A program made the translations under genes and the position numbers. A stretch of DNA of 33,434 bases, from NCBI GenBank assembly GCA_904501835.1, contig CAJGBW010000013.1:1-33434 (forward strand). The letters run 5' to 3'. The DNA is from an uncultured Bacteroidales bacterium (GTDB taxonomy: Bacteria; Bacteroidota; Bacteroidia; Bacteroidales; UBA932). This document shows, piece by piece, positions 7,959 to 17,400 of this stretch. Below the pieces are notes generated by a model that had not been told where the DNA came from, made no database searches, and saw only the letters and a program-made list of their open reading frames with translations. The stretch's first letter is position 1. Each line of letters begins with the position of its first letter.

Positions 7959-8983
7959 AAGGACCCCAAGCGATGAAGTCTGTTTTTCAATATATCCTTT
8001 TGTGTTGTGCGTTGTGTATGAGTCTGTCGCTTTCTGCGATGGGTCGTCACGAAGAAGTAAAAAAAGAGCATGCTTCTTTTCTCGAACAACTCCAGGAACG
8101 TGATTCTTTGCTGCTTGCCGACCAGCTTCGTTACGGCGTGCGTATTTATCGTTTGGAGGAAAATACCCGTTTGACACCATCCTGGGAGGACAATATCATG
8201 TTGTCGGATTCTCTGATGGTGGTGAAGGATTGGCATATCGATACGCTTTCGGCGTATGAAGCGGCTCCCGGGGATGTTCGTAGCGATATAGAACTATCCG
8301 TGCAACTGACTTCTTTTGATGCCGCGCGTTACCATTTGCCCGGCATTGTCGTGGAGCGTTGGTTTAAGGATGGGGTGGTTGATTCTCTGGTTTTTGCCGG
8401 GGAGGATATCGAGTATTTTACCATTCCTGTCGATACGGCTACTTTTCAAGTACATCCTTTGAAAGCCCAGATTGAGTACCCTGTTACTTTTGTGGAGATT
8501 TTGCCTTACCTGGGTGGAGCTATTCTGCTTGTTTTGCTGGTGGTGCTCACCGTATTCCTGATTCGTCGTTATCTTTCCCGCAGGGATGAGGCGGTGTTGA
8601 AAAGAGAGCCTGCCCACATTGTTGCGTTGAGGAAATTGGATGCCTATCGTGGCGATAAATACTGGACTGAAGATAAGCAAAAGCAATTTTATTCGGGTGT
8701 AACCGATGCGCTTCGTGAATATATTTCAGCTCGTTATGGGGTGTCTGCCCTTGAAATGACAACCCGTGAGTTGTTTGTGGCGTTGAAAGATGCAGAAATG
8801 GATTTGACCTTGAAAACGGCGTTGCAGAAGTTGTTTGAGACGGCAGACTTTGTCAAATTTGCCAAAATGACTTTGCCGCGCGAAGAAAATGCCTCGGTGG
8901 TTCCTTTTGCTGTTCAATTTGTGACAGCTACCTATGAGCAGCAGTTGCAGGAGGAAAATGCCCGCGAAGAAAATAAGAATTAA
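7955..8983 (+). CDS. Membrane-anchored Bat-operon protein (DUF4381-like)
   Basis: 342 residues from the overlapping ATG; the ATG at 7973 (MKSVFQYILLCCALCMSLS) is an alternative that starts directly at the signal peptide. The first about 170 residues are extracytoplasmic, with a beta-rich middle (DIELSVQLTSFDAARYHLPG). A single transmembrane helix follows near residues 177-205 (LGGAILLVLLVVLTVFLIRR), and the C-terminal cytoplasmic part is helical (KYWTEDKQKQFYSGVTDALREYI). This layout and the position between DUF58 and batA match the uncharacterised Bat-operon membrane protein of Bacteroidetes. It probably takes part in a membrane complex with the VWA proteins; no catalytic motif is visible. 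The stop lies 2 bases before batA. Confidence 0.85.
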   Translation: MKGPQAMKSVFQYILLCCALCMSLSLSAMGRHEEVKKEHASFLEQLQERDSLLLADQLRYGVRIYRLEENTRLTPSWEDNIMLSDSLMVVKDWHIDTLSAYEAAPGDVRSDIELSVQLTSFDAARYHLPGIVVERWFKDGVVDSLVFAGEDIEYFTIPVDTATFQVHPLKAQIEYPVTFVEILPYLGGAILLVLLVVLTVFLIRRYLSRRDEAVLKREPAHIVALRKLDAYRGDKYWTEDKQKQFYSGVTDALREYISARYGVSALEMTTRELFVALKDAEMDLTLKTALQKLFETADFVKFAKMTLPREENASVVPFAVQFVTATYEQQLQEENAREENKN

Positions 8984-8985
8984 CC

Positions 8986-9972
8986 ATGTTTTTTGAGTAT
9001 CCTGACATATTGTGGCTGGGTTTGATTCCCTTGGGGCTGGTCGCCCTGTATGTTTGGCGTATGCTGACGGGAAGAAGCGCCCATTTGAGAGTCTCCACCT
9101 TGCTGCCGTGGAAAAGGCGCCCTCATGTTTTTGCGACGGTGCTATCCCATCTTCCCTTTGTTCTGTTGATTGGCGCGATGGTGCTGATGTTGTTGGCGAT
9201 GGCACGTCCTCGTTCCTGTTCTATGGTCGAAAACGTGGATACCGAGGGTATTGACATCGTCTTGACGATGGACGTATCAACCTCCATGTTGGCGCGGGAT
9301 TTTACCCCTGACCGTTTGGAGGCCTCCAAAGATATTGCCATAGAATTTATTGCCGGCAGGCCTTCTGACCGTATGGCTATTGTCGTTTTTGCAGGAGAAA
9401 GTTATACCCAATGTCCTTTGACCACGGATCGTGCCGCCCTGATTAACCTGATGAAGGATGTGCAAACGGATTTGATTGAAGACGGTACCGCTATCGGCGA
9501 TGGTCTGGCAACCGCCTTGGCGCGTATCAAGGACAGTGATGCTAAAAGCCGCGTGGTGATTCTGCTGACCGATGGCGTGAATAATTGCGGAAGCATTACA
9601 CCCCAGACCGCCGCCCAGATTGCCAAAGAATATGGGGTGCGTGTCTATACCATAGGTGTCGGTGCCAACGGAACGGCTCCCTATCCTGTGATGACTCCTT
9701 GGGGTCCCAGAATGCAGGATGTCGAAGTGAAAATTGATGAGGAAATTCTGGAAGATATTGCCTCGCAGACCGGTGGACGTTATTTCCGGGCTACCGATAA
9801 GACCAAGTTGGCGGAGATTTATGCCGAGATTTCCCGAATGGAAAAGACCCGTATCAGCGTGGATAGTTTTCCGGTATATAAAGAGTTGTTTGAGCCTTAT
9901 GCCCTTGCTGCTTTGGTGCTCTTGCTGCTCTTTTTCTTGTTGGAATTTATTGTGTTAAGGAGGTTGCCATGA
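8986..9972 (+). CDS. batA: BatA, membrane-anchored VWA protein
   Basis: 328 residues. Two N-terminal hydrophobic segments (about 8-25 and 50-68, the latter FVLLIGAMVLMLLAMARP) and a C-terminal one (about 303-323) flank a VWA domain. The metal-ion-dependent adhesion site (MIDAS) is complete, with DVSTS at 96-100 plus the later Thr and Asp motifs (CPLTTDRAAL and ILLTDGVNN). BatA was named for the Bacteroides aerotolerance operon; the proteins are thought to form an inner-membrane complex facing the periplasm. batB starts four bases before this gene ends (ATGA), and the last codons carry a strong Shine-Dalgarno-like AAGGAGG. Confidence 0.93.
   Translation: MFFEYPDILWLGLIPLGLVALYVWRMLTGRSAHLRVSTLLPWKRRPHVFATVLSHLPFVLLIGAMVLMLLAMARPRSCSMVENVDTEGIDIVLTMDVSTSMLARDFTPDRLEASKDIAIEFIAGRPSDRMAIVVFAGESYTQCPLTTDRAALINLMKDVQTDLIEDGTAIGDGLATALARIKDSDAKSRVVILLTDGVNNCGSITPQTAAQIAKEYGVRVYTIGVGANGTAPYPVMTPWGPRMQDVEVKIDEEILEDIASQTGGRYFRATDKTKLAEIYAEISRMEKTRISVDSFPVYKELFEPYALAALVLLLLFFLLEFIVLRRLP
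9957..9963 (+). promoter_or_regulatory. Strong Shine-Dalgarno site for batB inside batA
   Basis: AAGGAGG lies 5 bases before the batB ATG (9969), within the last Arg-Arg codons of batA. Such a good site is unusual in Bacteroidetes, where translation mostly ignores Shine-Dalgarno pairing. It supports the overlapping ATG as the true batB start. Confidence 0.6.
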
Positions 9973-10973
9973 TTGTATTTGCCAACGCTGTCGTATTGTA
10001 CCTGCTTTTGGGAGTATGGGTGCTTCCTCTGCTTTTTGCCTTGAGCCGATATTTCCGCAAACGCCGCATCAAAGCTTTGGGTGATGCCCAATGGGTCGCC
10101 CGTCTGATGCCCTCCGTTTCTTCTACCAAAGCGTGGCTGAAAATGGTGATGCTGACTTTGGCCTATGCCTTTTTAGTGCTGGGATTGGCTCGCCCCCAGG
10201 TGGGTGCAAAACTCTCCCAAAAGGAAAGCAAGGGTATTGAGGTGATGGTGGCACTGGATGTGTCCAATTCCATGTTGGCCCAGGATTATGCCCCCAACCG
10301 TTTGGAGCGTGCCAAATTGGCGGTTTCCAAATTGGTGGATCGTCTCAATGGCGACAGAATCGGTCTGATTATTTTTGCCGGAAGTTCTTTTGTGCAGCTT
10401 CCCATTACGACCGATTATGTCTCGGCAAAAATGTTCCTTTCGACCGTATCCAACGAATCCATTCCTATTCAGGGAACGGCCATTGCGGATGCGATTCGTC
10501 TATCCATGAAGTCTTTCAGTATTCAAAGCGAGAAAAGTCGTGCCATCATTGTGATTACCGATGGTGAAAATCATGAAGATGATCCGGTAGCGATGGCGAA
10601 AGAGGCTTTTGAAAACGGGGTGAGGGTCTTTACCATTGGTGTGGGTTCTCCCGAGGGAAAGGCTATTCCGCTCAATGGGGACTATATCAAGGATAAGGAT
10701 GGAAATATCGTTGTGACGCGTCTGGATGAAGAGACTTTGCAACAGATTGCCGAAGAAGGCGGTGGTGCTTATGTCCGTGCCGGTATGGGTGAATTCGGTC
10801 TCAATCCCATCATCGACAGCATACGGAAAATGGACAAGGAAAAATTTGATACCATTGTCTTTGAGGAATATAATGAATTGTTTATGTATTGTTTCGGCGT
10901 GGCTTTCTTCTTTATGCTGATGGCTTTGTTGTTGTCGGACAAACGAAACAAAAGACAGTTGTTTGAAGAATAA
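9969..10973 (+). CDS. batB: BatB, membrane-anchored VWA protein
   Basis: 334 residues, paralogous to BatA. N-terminal hydrophobic segments (about 1-22 and 57-73), then a VWA domain with MIDAS motif DVSNS at 97-101, LPITTDYVSA and IIVITDGENHEDD, and a C-terminal membrane helix (about 304-322, CFGVAFFFMLMALLLSD). It overlaps batA by four bases and is followed by batC after four bases. The pair of VWA proteins probably forms the ligand-binding core of the Bat complex. Both MIDAS sites appear intact. Confidence 0.93.
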   Translation: MIVFANAVVLYLLLGVWVLPLLFALSRYFRKRRIKALGDAQWVARLMPSVSSTKAWLKMVMLTLAYAFLVLGLARPQVGAKLSQKESKGIEVMVALDVSNSMLAQDYAPNRLERAKLAVSKLVDRLNGDRIGLIIFAGSSFVQLPITTDYVSAKMFLSTVSNESIPIQGTAIADAIRLSMKSFSIQSEKSRAIIVITDGENHEDDPVAMAKEAFENGVRVFTIGVGSPEGKAIPLNGDYIKDKDGNIVVTRLDEETLQQIAEEGGGAYVRAGMGEFGLNPIIDSIRKMDKEKFDTIVFEEYNELFMYCFGVAFFFMLMALLLSDKRNKRQLFEE

Positions 10974-10977
10974 TGCT

Positions 10978-11724
10978 ATGAAAAAAATAGTTTCGATATT
11001 GGTTTTTGCTTTGCTGTTTCCGCTGTGCCTGTTTGCGGTGGATGAGCGGGTAAAGGATATACGAAAAGGGAACAGGGATTTTGCCCAATCTCGTTTCCGT
11101 CAGGCCGAGCTGGATTATCGAAAAGCGCTGGTGAAGGATTCGAGTTCGGTGGATGCCAATTACAATTTAGCGAATACGCTGTATCGTTTGGAGGATTACG
11201 AGCAGGCGGAAAAATTGATGAAGTCTGTTGCGGAAAGTGCTAATCAAAGTGAGTATAAGGCTGATTTTCAATATAATTTGGGAAATGTGTCTGTCGCGAA
11301 AGAGGATTGGGGGGCTGCGGTAGAGGCATATAAACAGGCTCTTCTGGCTAATCCGGGGGATGTGGATGCCAAGGAGAATTATATCTATGCCAAGGCGAAA
11401 TACGACGAGCAGCAGCAACAGCAGCAACAGAACCAGCAAAACCAGCAAAACCAGCAAAACCAGCAAAACCAAGATCAGAACCAACAGAATCAGGACCAGC
11501 AAAACAAGGATCAAAACAAGGACCAGAATAAGCAGCAACAAAATCAAGGTCAGCAGCCGCAGAATCAGCCACAGAATCAGCAGGAATCTCCTTCTCAAAT
11601 GACTCCGCAGGCGGCACAGCAGATGTTGCAGGCTATTCAGGAAAAAGAAAAAGAAACCCAGGAAAAGGTCAAGAAAGAAAAAGCCGCCCTTGTCGGTAAA
11701 AAGACACGCGAAAAGAATTGGTAA
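10978..11724 (+). CDS. batC: BatC, secreted TPR protein with Gln/Asn-rich region
   Basis: 248 residues from the ATG at 10978; an in-frame TTG at 10963 would overlap batB and add five residues before the natural signal peptide (MKKIVSILVFALLFPLCLFA). TPR-type helices cover about 25-135 (GNRDFAQSRFRQAELDYRKA, YNLANTLYRLEDYEQAEKLM, QYNLGNVSVAKEDWGAAVEA). Residues 145-202 are almost entirely Gln, Asn, Asp and Lys, followed by a charged helix with KEKETQEKVKKEK. TPR proteins are protein-interaction scaffolds; this one is predicted to be periplasmic. The low-complexity region probably changes length between strains, since its DNA is a tandem repeat. The 3' end lies in a 24-bp duplication that also forms the start of the next gene. 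Confidence 0.9.
   Translation: MKKIVSILVFALLFPLCLFAVDERVKDIRKGNRDFAQSRFRQAELDYRKALVKDSSSVDANYNLANTLYRLEDYEQAEKLMKSVAESANQSEYKADFQYNLGNVSVAKEDWGAAVEAYKQALLANPGDVDAKENYIYAKAKYDEQQQQQQQNQQNQQNQQNQQNQDQNQQNQDQQNKDQNKDQNKQQQNQGQQPQNQPQNQQESPSQMTPQAAQQMLQAIQEKEKETQEKVKKEKAALVGKKTREKNW
11410..11584 (+). repeat. Low-complexity CAG/CAA/AAC codon tract with 9-bp tandem repeats in batC
   Basis: The tract encodes the Gln/Asn-rich part of BatC. Four perfect head-to-tail copies of AACCAGCAA stand at 11431-11466, flanked by imperfect CAG/CAA and GACCAG/AACAAG repeats. Slipped-strand length change is likely and would stay in frame in 9-bp steps. Confidence 0.85.
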
Positions 11725-11758
11725 GCCCCTATGAAAAAGAATTGGCAAGTCCGTATGA
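11711..11758 (+). repeat. 24-bp direct tandem duplication across the batC/batD junction
   Basis: Copy one is 11711-11734 and copy two 11735-11758; 21 of 24 bases agree. Each copy starts AAAAGAATTGG and ends TATGA. In copy one the reading frame of batC stops at TAA; in copy two that triplet is CAA, so batD reads through it from the first ATG. The duplication gives batD two possible starts, 11731 and 11755. Confidence 0.85.
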
Positions 11759-14373
11759 AACGTATCCTCATATTTTTATTAACCCTTTTTGTGTTTGTGC
11801 CCGGATTGTCGGCACAAAATCTCACGGTCGATGCTCCCAATCTGGTGGAGGTCGGAGAGAGTTTCAATCTTTCATTTGTGTATGATGGTAGTGAGAACGT
11901 TTCGGATTTCAACTGGAATGAGGGTGGTGACTTTCTGGTGGTCTGGGGCCCGCAGCAAGGCAGTTCGACCAGCATCAGCATCATCAATGGAAAGCATACC
12001 AAAAGTGTAAAACGCAGTTATACCTATGTGCTTCAAGCGCAAAAGGCCGGTGTATTTTATATCCCTTCAGCCACTTTGTCGGTCAAAGGAAAAACACTTA
12101 CGTCAGAACCTCGACGTATTGAAGTGGTCGGACAAAGTGCCCCTTCACAAGCTTCTTCCGCTTCGGGCAGTTCGTCTGAATCTACCTCCGAGCCGTCATT
12201 CCAGGAGAGTGTCAGAGCCGAGGATATCATACTCAAGATGGAATTGAATAAGCGCAAGGTAATGAAAGGTGAGCCGATACGCGCCCGCCTGAAACTCTAT
12301 CAGCGTGCCAACATTTCCGGTTTCGATGATGTCAAGCTCCCCTCGTTCAATGGATTCTGGAGTCAGGATGTCACGCCTCAGCAGGATATACAGTTCCAAC
12401 GTGAGAATTATAACGGGATGATATACAATGCTGCCGTCATCAAGGACTATGTGATTATCCCTCAAAATTCAGGAAAATTGGTGATTGAACCCGCCGAATT
12501 GGTCTGTCTGGTCTATCAGCGTATTTCTCATAATACAGGCAGCATTTTTGATGGCTTTTTCGACGATTACAAGACCTTGCGGAAAAGAGTGGCCACCCAG
12601 GCGGTGACGGTGAATGTCAGTCCGCTTCCCAGTCCTGCTCCGGCCTCTTTTTATGGCGGTGTGGGTGATTTTGAAATCAGTGTACGTTTGGGAAAAGACA
12701 GTTTGAAGACCCACGAGGCTGCGTCGTTGTATCTGACCGTCAAGGGAAAAGGAAATCTTTCTCTCTTGGAGACGCCCAAATTGAAATTTCCGCCTGATTT
12801 TGAGTTGTATGATACCAAGACCGAGGAGCAGTTGGATAAGAGTACGGGGGGCACAACGGGATGGAAAACCTACGAATATCCCTTTATTCCAAGAAGTTAT
12901 GGGGATTTTGTGATTCCGGCTGTGGAATACAGTTATTATGATGCGGCTGCAAAAAAATACGTGACGCGAAAAACGCAAGCGCTTCCGATTTATGTGGAAA
13001 GAACAGAAGAAAAGGAAAGTTTTGCCGGACAACCGCAGATTATTTTGCAGGGAGCGAATAAAAAAGGCGTGAAGAATTTGGCTTCCGATATTCGCTTTAT
13101 TCATCCTCATCGTCCCAAAATGAGCGCCGGCAACCATTTCTTTATGGGTTCTGCTGCCTTTGTCAGTGTACTTGTGTTGCTGATTGTTCTCTTTGTGTCA
13201 GTCCTCTTCTTTACTTTGCGTGTGCGTCGCAAAAATGCAGATATTGTGGCGGTGAAAACGCGAAAAGCAACCAAGATGGCTCGTCGCAGGTTGAAAGCGG
13301 CAGGAGATTATCTGGATCAAAATCTGAGTTCTGCGTTTTATGAGGCCCTGCACAAGGCGTTGTTGGGATATGTGTGCGATAAGATGAGTATTCCGATGTC
13401 GGAATTGACCAAGGAAAGCATTCAGTCCTCCTTGGCCGCTCGAGGAGTCGCCGAAGAGGAGGTGCGTCAGTTTATGGATATATTGGATGCCTGTGAAATG
13501 GCCCGATACAGTCCCCAGACCGACCCGTCAGCGATGAGAGAGCAATATGAAAAGGCGGTACAAAGCATTTCAATGATAGATTCACAAATGGCGAATACAA
13601 AAAAATCACAGAAAGGGCTTTCCCTCATGCTCTTGTTGTTGTGTCTGTCTTCTCAATCCCTTTTTGCGACGGATTATGTGGATTCGTTGTGGAATCAGGC
13701 CACCCGTCAATATGCCGAGGGACAGTATCAGGAGGCGGTTCAATCCTATTTGAACATCGTGGAGCTGGGTTTGTCTTCGGCTGATTTGCATTATAATTTG
13801 GGAAATGCTTATTTCAAGTCGCAACATTATGGTTTTTCCATTCTGCATTACGAAAAGGCCTTGAAGCTCGCCCCCTCTCACAAGGATGCCCGTTTTAATC
13901 TCCAACTGGCCAATGAGCACGTGGTGGATGATATCGAACAGGTTCCCGAATTTATTTTGACGACCTTTGTCAAGAAAATCGGATTTTTGTGTAATAGTGA
14001 TGTCTGGGCGGTGTTGTTTCTGGTATTTCTGTCTCTGACCTTGCTTTCACTTTTGTTCCTTTTCCTTTCGCGCTCCTTGGTCTTGCGTAAGACCGGTTTT
14101 GCCTGCGCCATTGTCGCTGTTTTCATGGCGATAGCCTCTCTTTCTTTCTCGCTGACGCAGAAACGTAATTATACGGTTCAAGATAGTGCGATTGTCGTGC
14201 GAAGTGTGGTGGAGGTGAAAAGTTCGCCGACGGATGATGATAGTTCCGCGTTGTTTATTTTGCACGAGGGAACCAAGGTGAAATTGCTGGATACGGTCGG
14301 TCCTTGGAAAAATGTGGAGCTTTCTGATGGTCGTCAGGGATGGATGAAAGATGCAGATTTGGAAATTATATAA
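11731..14373 (+). CDS. batD-batE: BatD-BatE fusion: BatD ectodomain plus TPR/SH3 BatE in one frame
   Basis: One open frame of 880 residues. Residues 1-619 are BatD: signal peptide MKRILIFLLTLFVFVPGLSA (from the second ATG, 11755), beta-sandwich ectodomain, a membrane helix at about 470-496 (FVSVLVLLIVLFVSVLFF) and a cytoplasmic helical part. Residue 620 is an internal Met (ATG at 13588) followed by a second signal-like segment (GLSLMLLLLCLSSQSLFA), TPR repeats (LHYNLGNAYFKSQHYGFSI), two membrane helices (about 757-803) and a bacterial SH3 domain (about 818-880, VVEVKSSPTDDD to WMKDADLEI). That second part has the size and domain order of a free-standing BatE. No stop codon separates the two. 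Either a true fusion or readthrough with internal initiation at 13588 is possible. It is the last gene of the bat operon. Confidence 0.88.
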   Translation: MKKNWQVRMKRILIFLLTLFVFVPGLSAQNLTVDAPNLVEVGESFNLSFVYDGSENVSDFNWNEGGDFLVVWGPQQGSSTSISIINGKHTKSVKRSYTYVLQAQKAGVFYIPSATLSVKGKTLTSEPRRIEVVGQSAPSQASSASGSSSESTSEPSFQESVRAEDIILKMELNKRKVMKGEPIRARLKLYQRANISGFDDVKLPSFNGFWSQDVTPQQDIQFQRENYNGMIYNAAVIKDYVIIPQNSGKLVIEPAELVCLVYQRISHNTGSIFDGFFDDYKTLRKRVATQAVTVNVSPLPSPAPASFYGGVGDFEISVRLGKDSLKTHEAASLYLTVKGKGNLSLLETPKLKFPPDFELYDTKTEEQLDKSTGGTTGWKTYEYPFIPRSYGDFVIPAVEYSYYDAAAKKYVTRKTQALPIYVERTEEKESFAGQPQIILQGANKKGVKNLASDIRFIHPHRPKMSAGNHFFMGSAAFVSVLVLLIVLFVSVLFFTLRVRRKNADIVAVKTRKATKMARRRLKAAGDYLDQNLSSAFYEALHKALLGYVCDKMSIPMSELTKESIQSSLAARGVAEEEVRQFMDILDACEMARYSPQTDPSAMREQYEKAVQSISMIDSQMANTKKSQKGLSLMLLLLCLSSQSLFATDYVDSLWNQATRQYAEGQYQEAVQSYLNIVELGLSSADLHYNLGNAYFKSQHYGFSILHYEKALKLAPSHKDARFNLQLANEHVVDDIEQVPEFILTTFVKKIGFLCNSDVWAVLFLVFLSLTLLSLLFLFLSRSLVLRKTGFACAIVAVFMAIASLSFSLTQKRNYTVQDSAIVVRSVVEVKSSPTDDDSSALFILHEGTKVKLLDTVGPWKNVELSDGRQGWMKDADLEII

Positions 14374-14389
14374 GATTTCTTTATCTTTG
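14358..14389 (+). promoter_or_regulatory. Bacteroides-type promoter for the beta-galactosidase gene
   Basis: TTTG (14358-14361), a 20-base spacer and TATCTTTG (14382-14389) match the Bacteroides primary sigma consensus fully. The -33 box lies inside the last codons of the bat operon. The ATG is 32 bases downstream. This is the best promoter in the window and probably drives 14422-21610. Confidence 0.75.
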
Positions 14390-14421
14390 AAAGTTAAGAT
14401 AATTAAACAATAATCGATATT

Positions 14422-17400
14422 ATGAAAAAATTATTCTCAATTATGTTTGCCGTTTTTGTGGCCCTTTCTTCCTTTGGTGCCGAGAAAATGGCTGATTGGC
14501 AGGATCCCAACATTTTGGGTAAAAACCGTTTGCCTATGCGTTCCACCTTCTTTACGGATGGTGAATATGTCAGTTTGAATGGCATCTGGGATTTCCGTTT
14601 CTTTGCTGATAGAAAGGATGTTACCCGCGATGGCTTCTCTAAGTTGCCTTTGACGGCGGAAACGGAGGGATGGGCGCCCGTACAGGTACCCTCCATGTGG
14701 GATTTGACAGGATATTGCGATCCTTTGTATACCAATGATAGATATCCTTGGTATGGTCATTTTGAGAATAATCCTCCTTTTGTACCCGATGAGCACAACT
14801 ATGTAGGACAATATCGTCGCGTGTTTACGGTTGATCCTTCTTGGAAGGGCCAGGATATTTTCCTTTGCATCGGTTCTGCTACTTCCAATGTGCGCGTGTT
14901 TATCAACGGCGTGGAAATCGGTTATAGCGAGGATAGCAAATTGGAAGCTCGTTTTGATATTACCAAATATGTGAAGACCGGTGAAAATCAGTTGGGTTTG
15001 GAAGTTTATCGTTGGTGTGACGGTACCTTCTTGGAGTGTCAGGATTTCTGGCGTCTGGCCGGTCTGTCCCGTGAGAGCTTTTTGTATGCACGCCCGAAAG
15101 CCCGTGTTGAGGATGTGAAATTTACGGCATCCGCTGAAGGTGTGTTTGATTTCAAGGCCGAGGTAACCAAAGGGGTGACCGCTTTGCAGCTCGAATTGCT
15201 TTCTCCTTGCGGAAAGAGCGTGATGACAAAGACTATCAAGGCTGTAAGCAAAGAGAAATCAGAAACCGGATACAAGGTGCTTCGTATGAAGGAGACCTTT
15301 GAGAACCCTAAATTGTGGAGTGCTGAAGATCCCAATCTCTATGTTTTGAAGGTAGCTTGCGTCGGCAAGAACGGGGTGACCGAGAATATCAAATTCAATG
15401 TCGGTTTCCGTACGGTTGTCATCAAAGGCGTGCAGATGTTGGTGAATGGCCAGCCCGTACTCATCAAAGGTGTAAACCGCCACGAGATGAATGCCTACAA
15501 GGGTTATATTGTATCTGAAAAAGATATGATTGAGGATATCCGCATTATGAAACAGTTGAATATGAATGCCGTGAGAACTTGTCACTATCCCAACGATCCT
15601 CGTTGGTATGACCTCTGTGACAAATATGGTATTTATGTTTTGGATGAGGCCAATGTGGAAACACATGGAATGCGTTATGGCGAACATACGCTTGCCAAAC
15701 GTCCTGACTTTGAGAAAGCGCACGTAGATCGCGTTCGTCGTATGGTTCTCCGTGATTTCAATCATCCTTCTGTTATTGTTTGGAGTTTGGGTAACGAGTC
15801 TGGCGAAGGTCCCAACTTTGAGCGTTCTGCTGAGTGGGTTCGCGCTTACGACAGCACACGTCCCGTTCATTATGAGAGAATGCGTCACGAAGCCGTTTCT
15901 GACTTCAACTGTCCTATGTATTATAGCTATGAGAAATGTCTCAAATATCTTACGGTAGGAAATGCCGGTAATGGTCAGGAAAAACCTTTGATTCAGTGTG
16001 AGTATGCTCACGCAATGGGTAACTCCATGGGTGGTTTCAAAGAGTATTGGGATATGACTCGTCAGTATGCCGGCTACCAGGGTGGTTATATCTGGGACTT
16101 TGTGGATCAGGCACTTAAGTGGCCGACTGATGCTTCACAATATGGCTCAGACCACATCTTTGCTTTCGGTGGTGACTTTAATGCCTACGACCCGAGCGAC
16201 TCTTGCTTCCTTTGCAATGGTGTGATTGCCGCAGACAGAAGCCTGCATCCTCACGCTTACGAGGTAGCATATCAGCAACGTAACATCCACACCAGTGCTA
16301 CGACCGAAGATATTTATGCCGGAAAGGTACAGGTGTACAATGAAAACTTCTTTGTAGGGCTTGATAACTATCGCATGAACTGGACTTTGCAGTGCGAGGG
16401 TGTCAATGTCTTGAGCGGTGTGGTTGAGAATCTGGATGTACCTGCCCAGCAGACAGCAACGGTTGCATTGGCCGGTTTGAATCAGGCAGCGATTGATAAG
16501 GTTTGCTGCGCCGACAAGGATGTATATCTCTATGTGGAATATGCCTTGAAGAAATATCACCAGCTTCTTGAGGCGGGTACCGTGTGTGCTTACGATCAGA
16601 TTTTGGTACGTAAAGCCGCTCCCAAAGCATTCCAGACAGTAGCCGCTGCTCCTGTTGCCAATGAGAATGAGAGCGAGTTGGTGCTTTCCGGTGTTCGCAA
16701 AGGTTGTGGCATGCAGCGTACGACTTGGACGCTCACGCTGGATAAGAAGACGGGCTTTATTACCCAATATACCTTGGGCGGCAATGCCATGTTGAAGACG
16801 CCGATTACCCCTTGCTTCACCCGTGCATATACCAACAACGACTCCGGTGCCCATGTGCGCAACGAGAAAGGAAATACCGGTGGCAAAATGCGTGGCTTCA
16901 TGGATCGCTGGTTTAATCCGGACTACAAGGTGGCTGATATCCAAGTGAACACCCAAGGCGAGAACGTAACGGCCAAAGTGGTGTATCAACCTATCATTGA
17001 CCAGCATGCCGTGATTACCTTGGAGTATGTTTTCGATGCCAACGGAAATGTGGTGGTAAGCCAAAGCATGAACCAGACCGAGGGTATTGACGAGAGATGT
17101 TTGTTGGGCCGTTTCGGTATGGAATTCAGTATGCCGGGACAATACTCTGTGGTTGATTTCTACGGTGCCGGTCCTTTCGAGACTTATATTGATAGAAAGT
17201 CTTCGGCTATCGTGGGTCGCTATACCCAGTCTGTCAACGATCAGTATCACTATGGTTATGCTTATCCTCAGGAGAGTGGTACCCACGTAGATTTGAAATG
17301 GTTCCAGACTTTGGATGATAATGGAACGGGCTTGCGTATTGCCCGCGTGGATGGAGGCGAATTCTCTGCATCCGCCCTTCCTTTCAGCCGTTTTGATATT

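Noticed and set aside
11431..11466. Short tandem repeats as a CRISPR-like array
   Set aside because: Units are 9 bases with no spacers and lie in frame inside batC.
11167..11748. 193-codon minus-strand ORF very rich in Leu
   Set aside because: It is the complement of the CAG/CAA tract in batC, which reads as Leu/Val codons; batC has a signal peptide and TPRs and sits in an operon.
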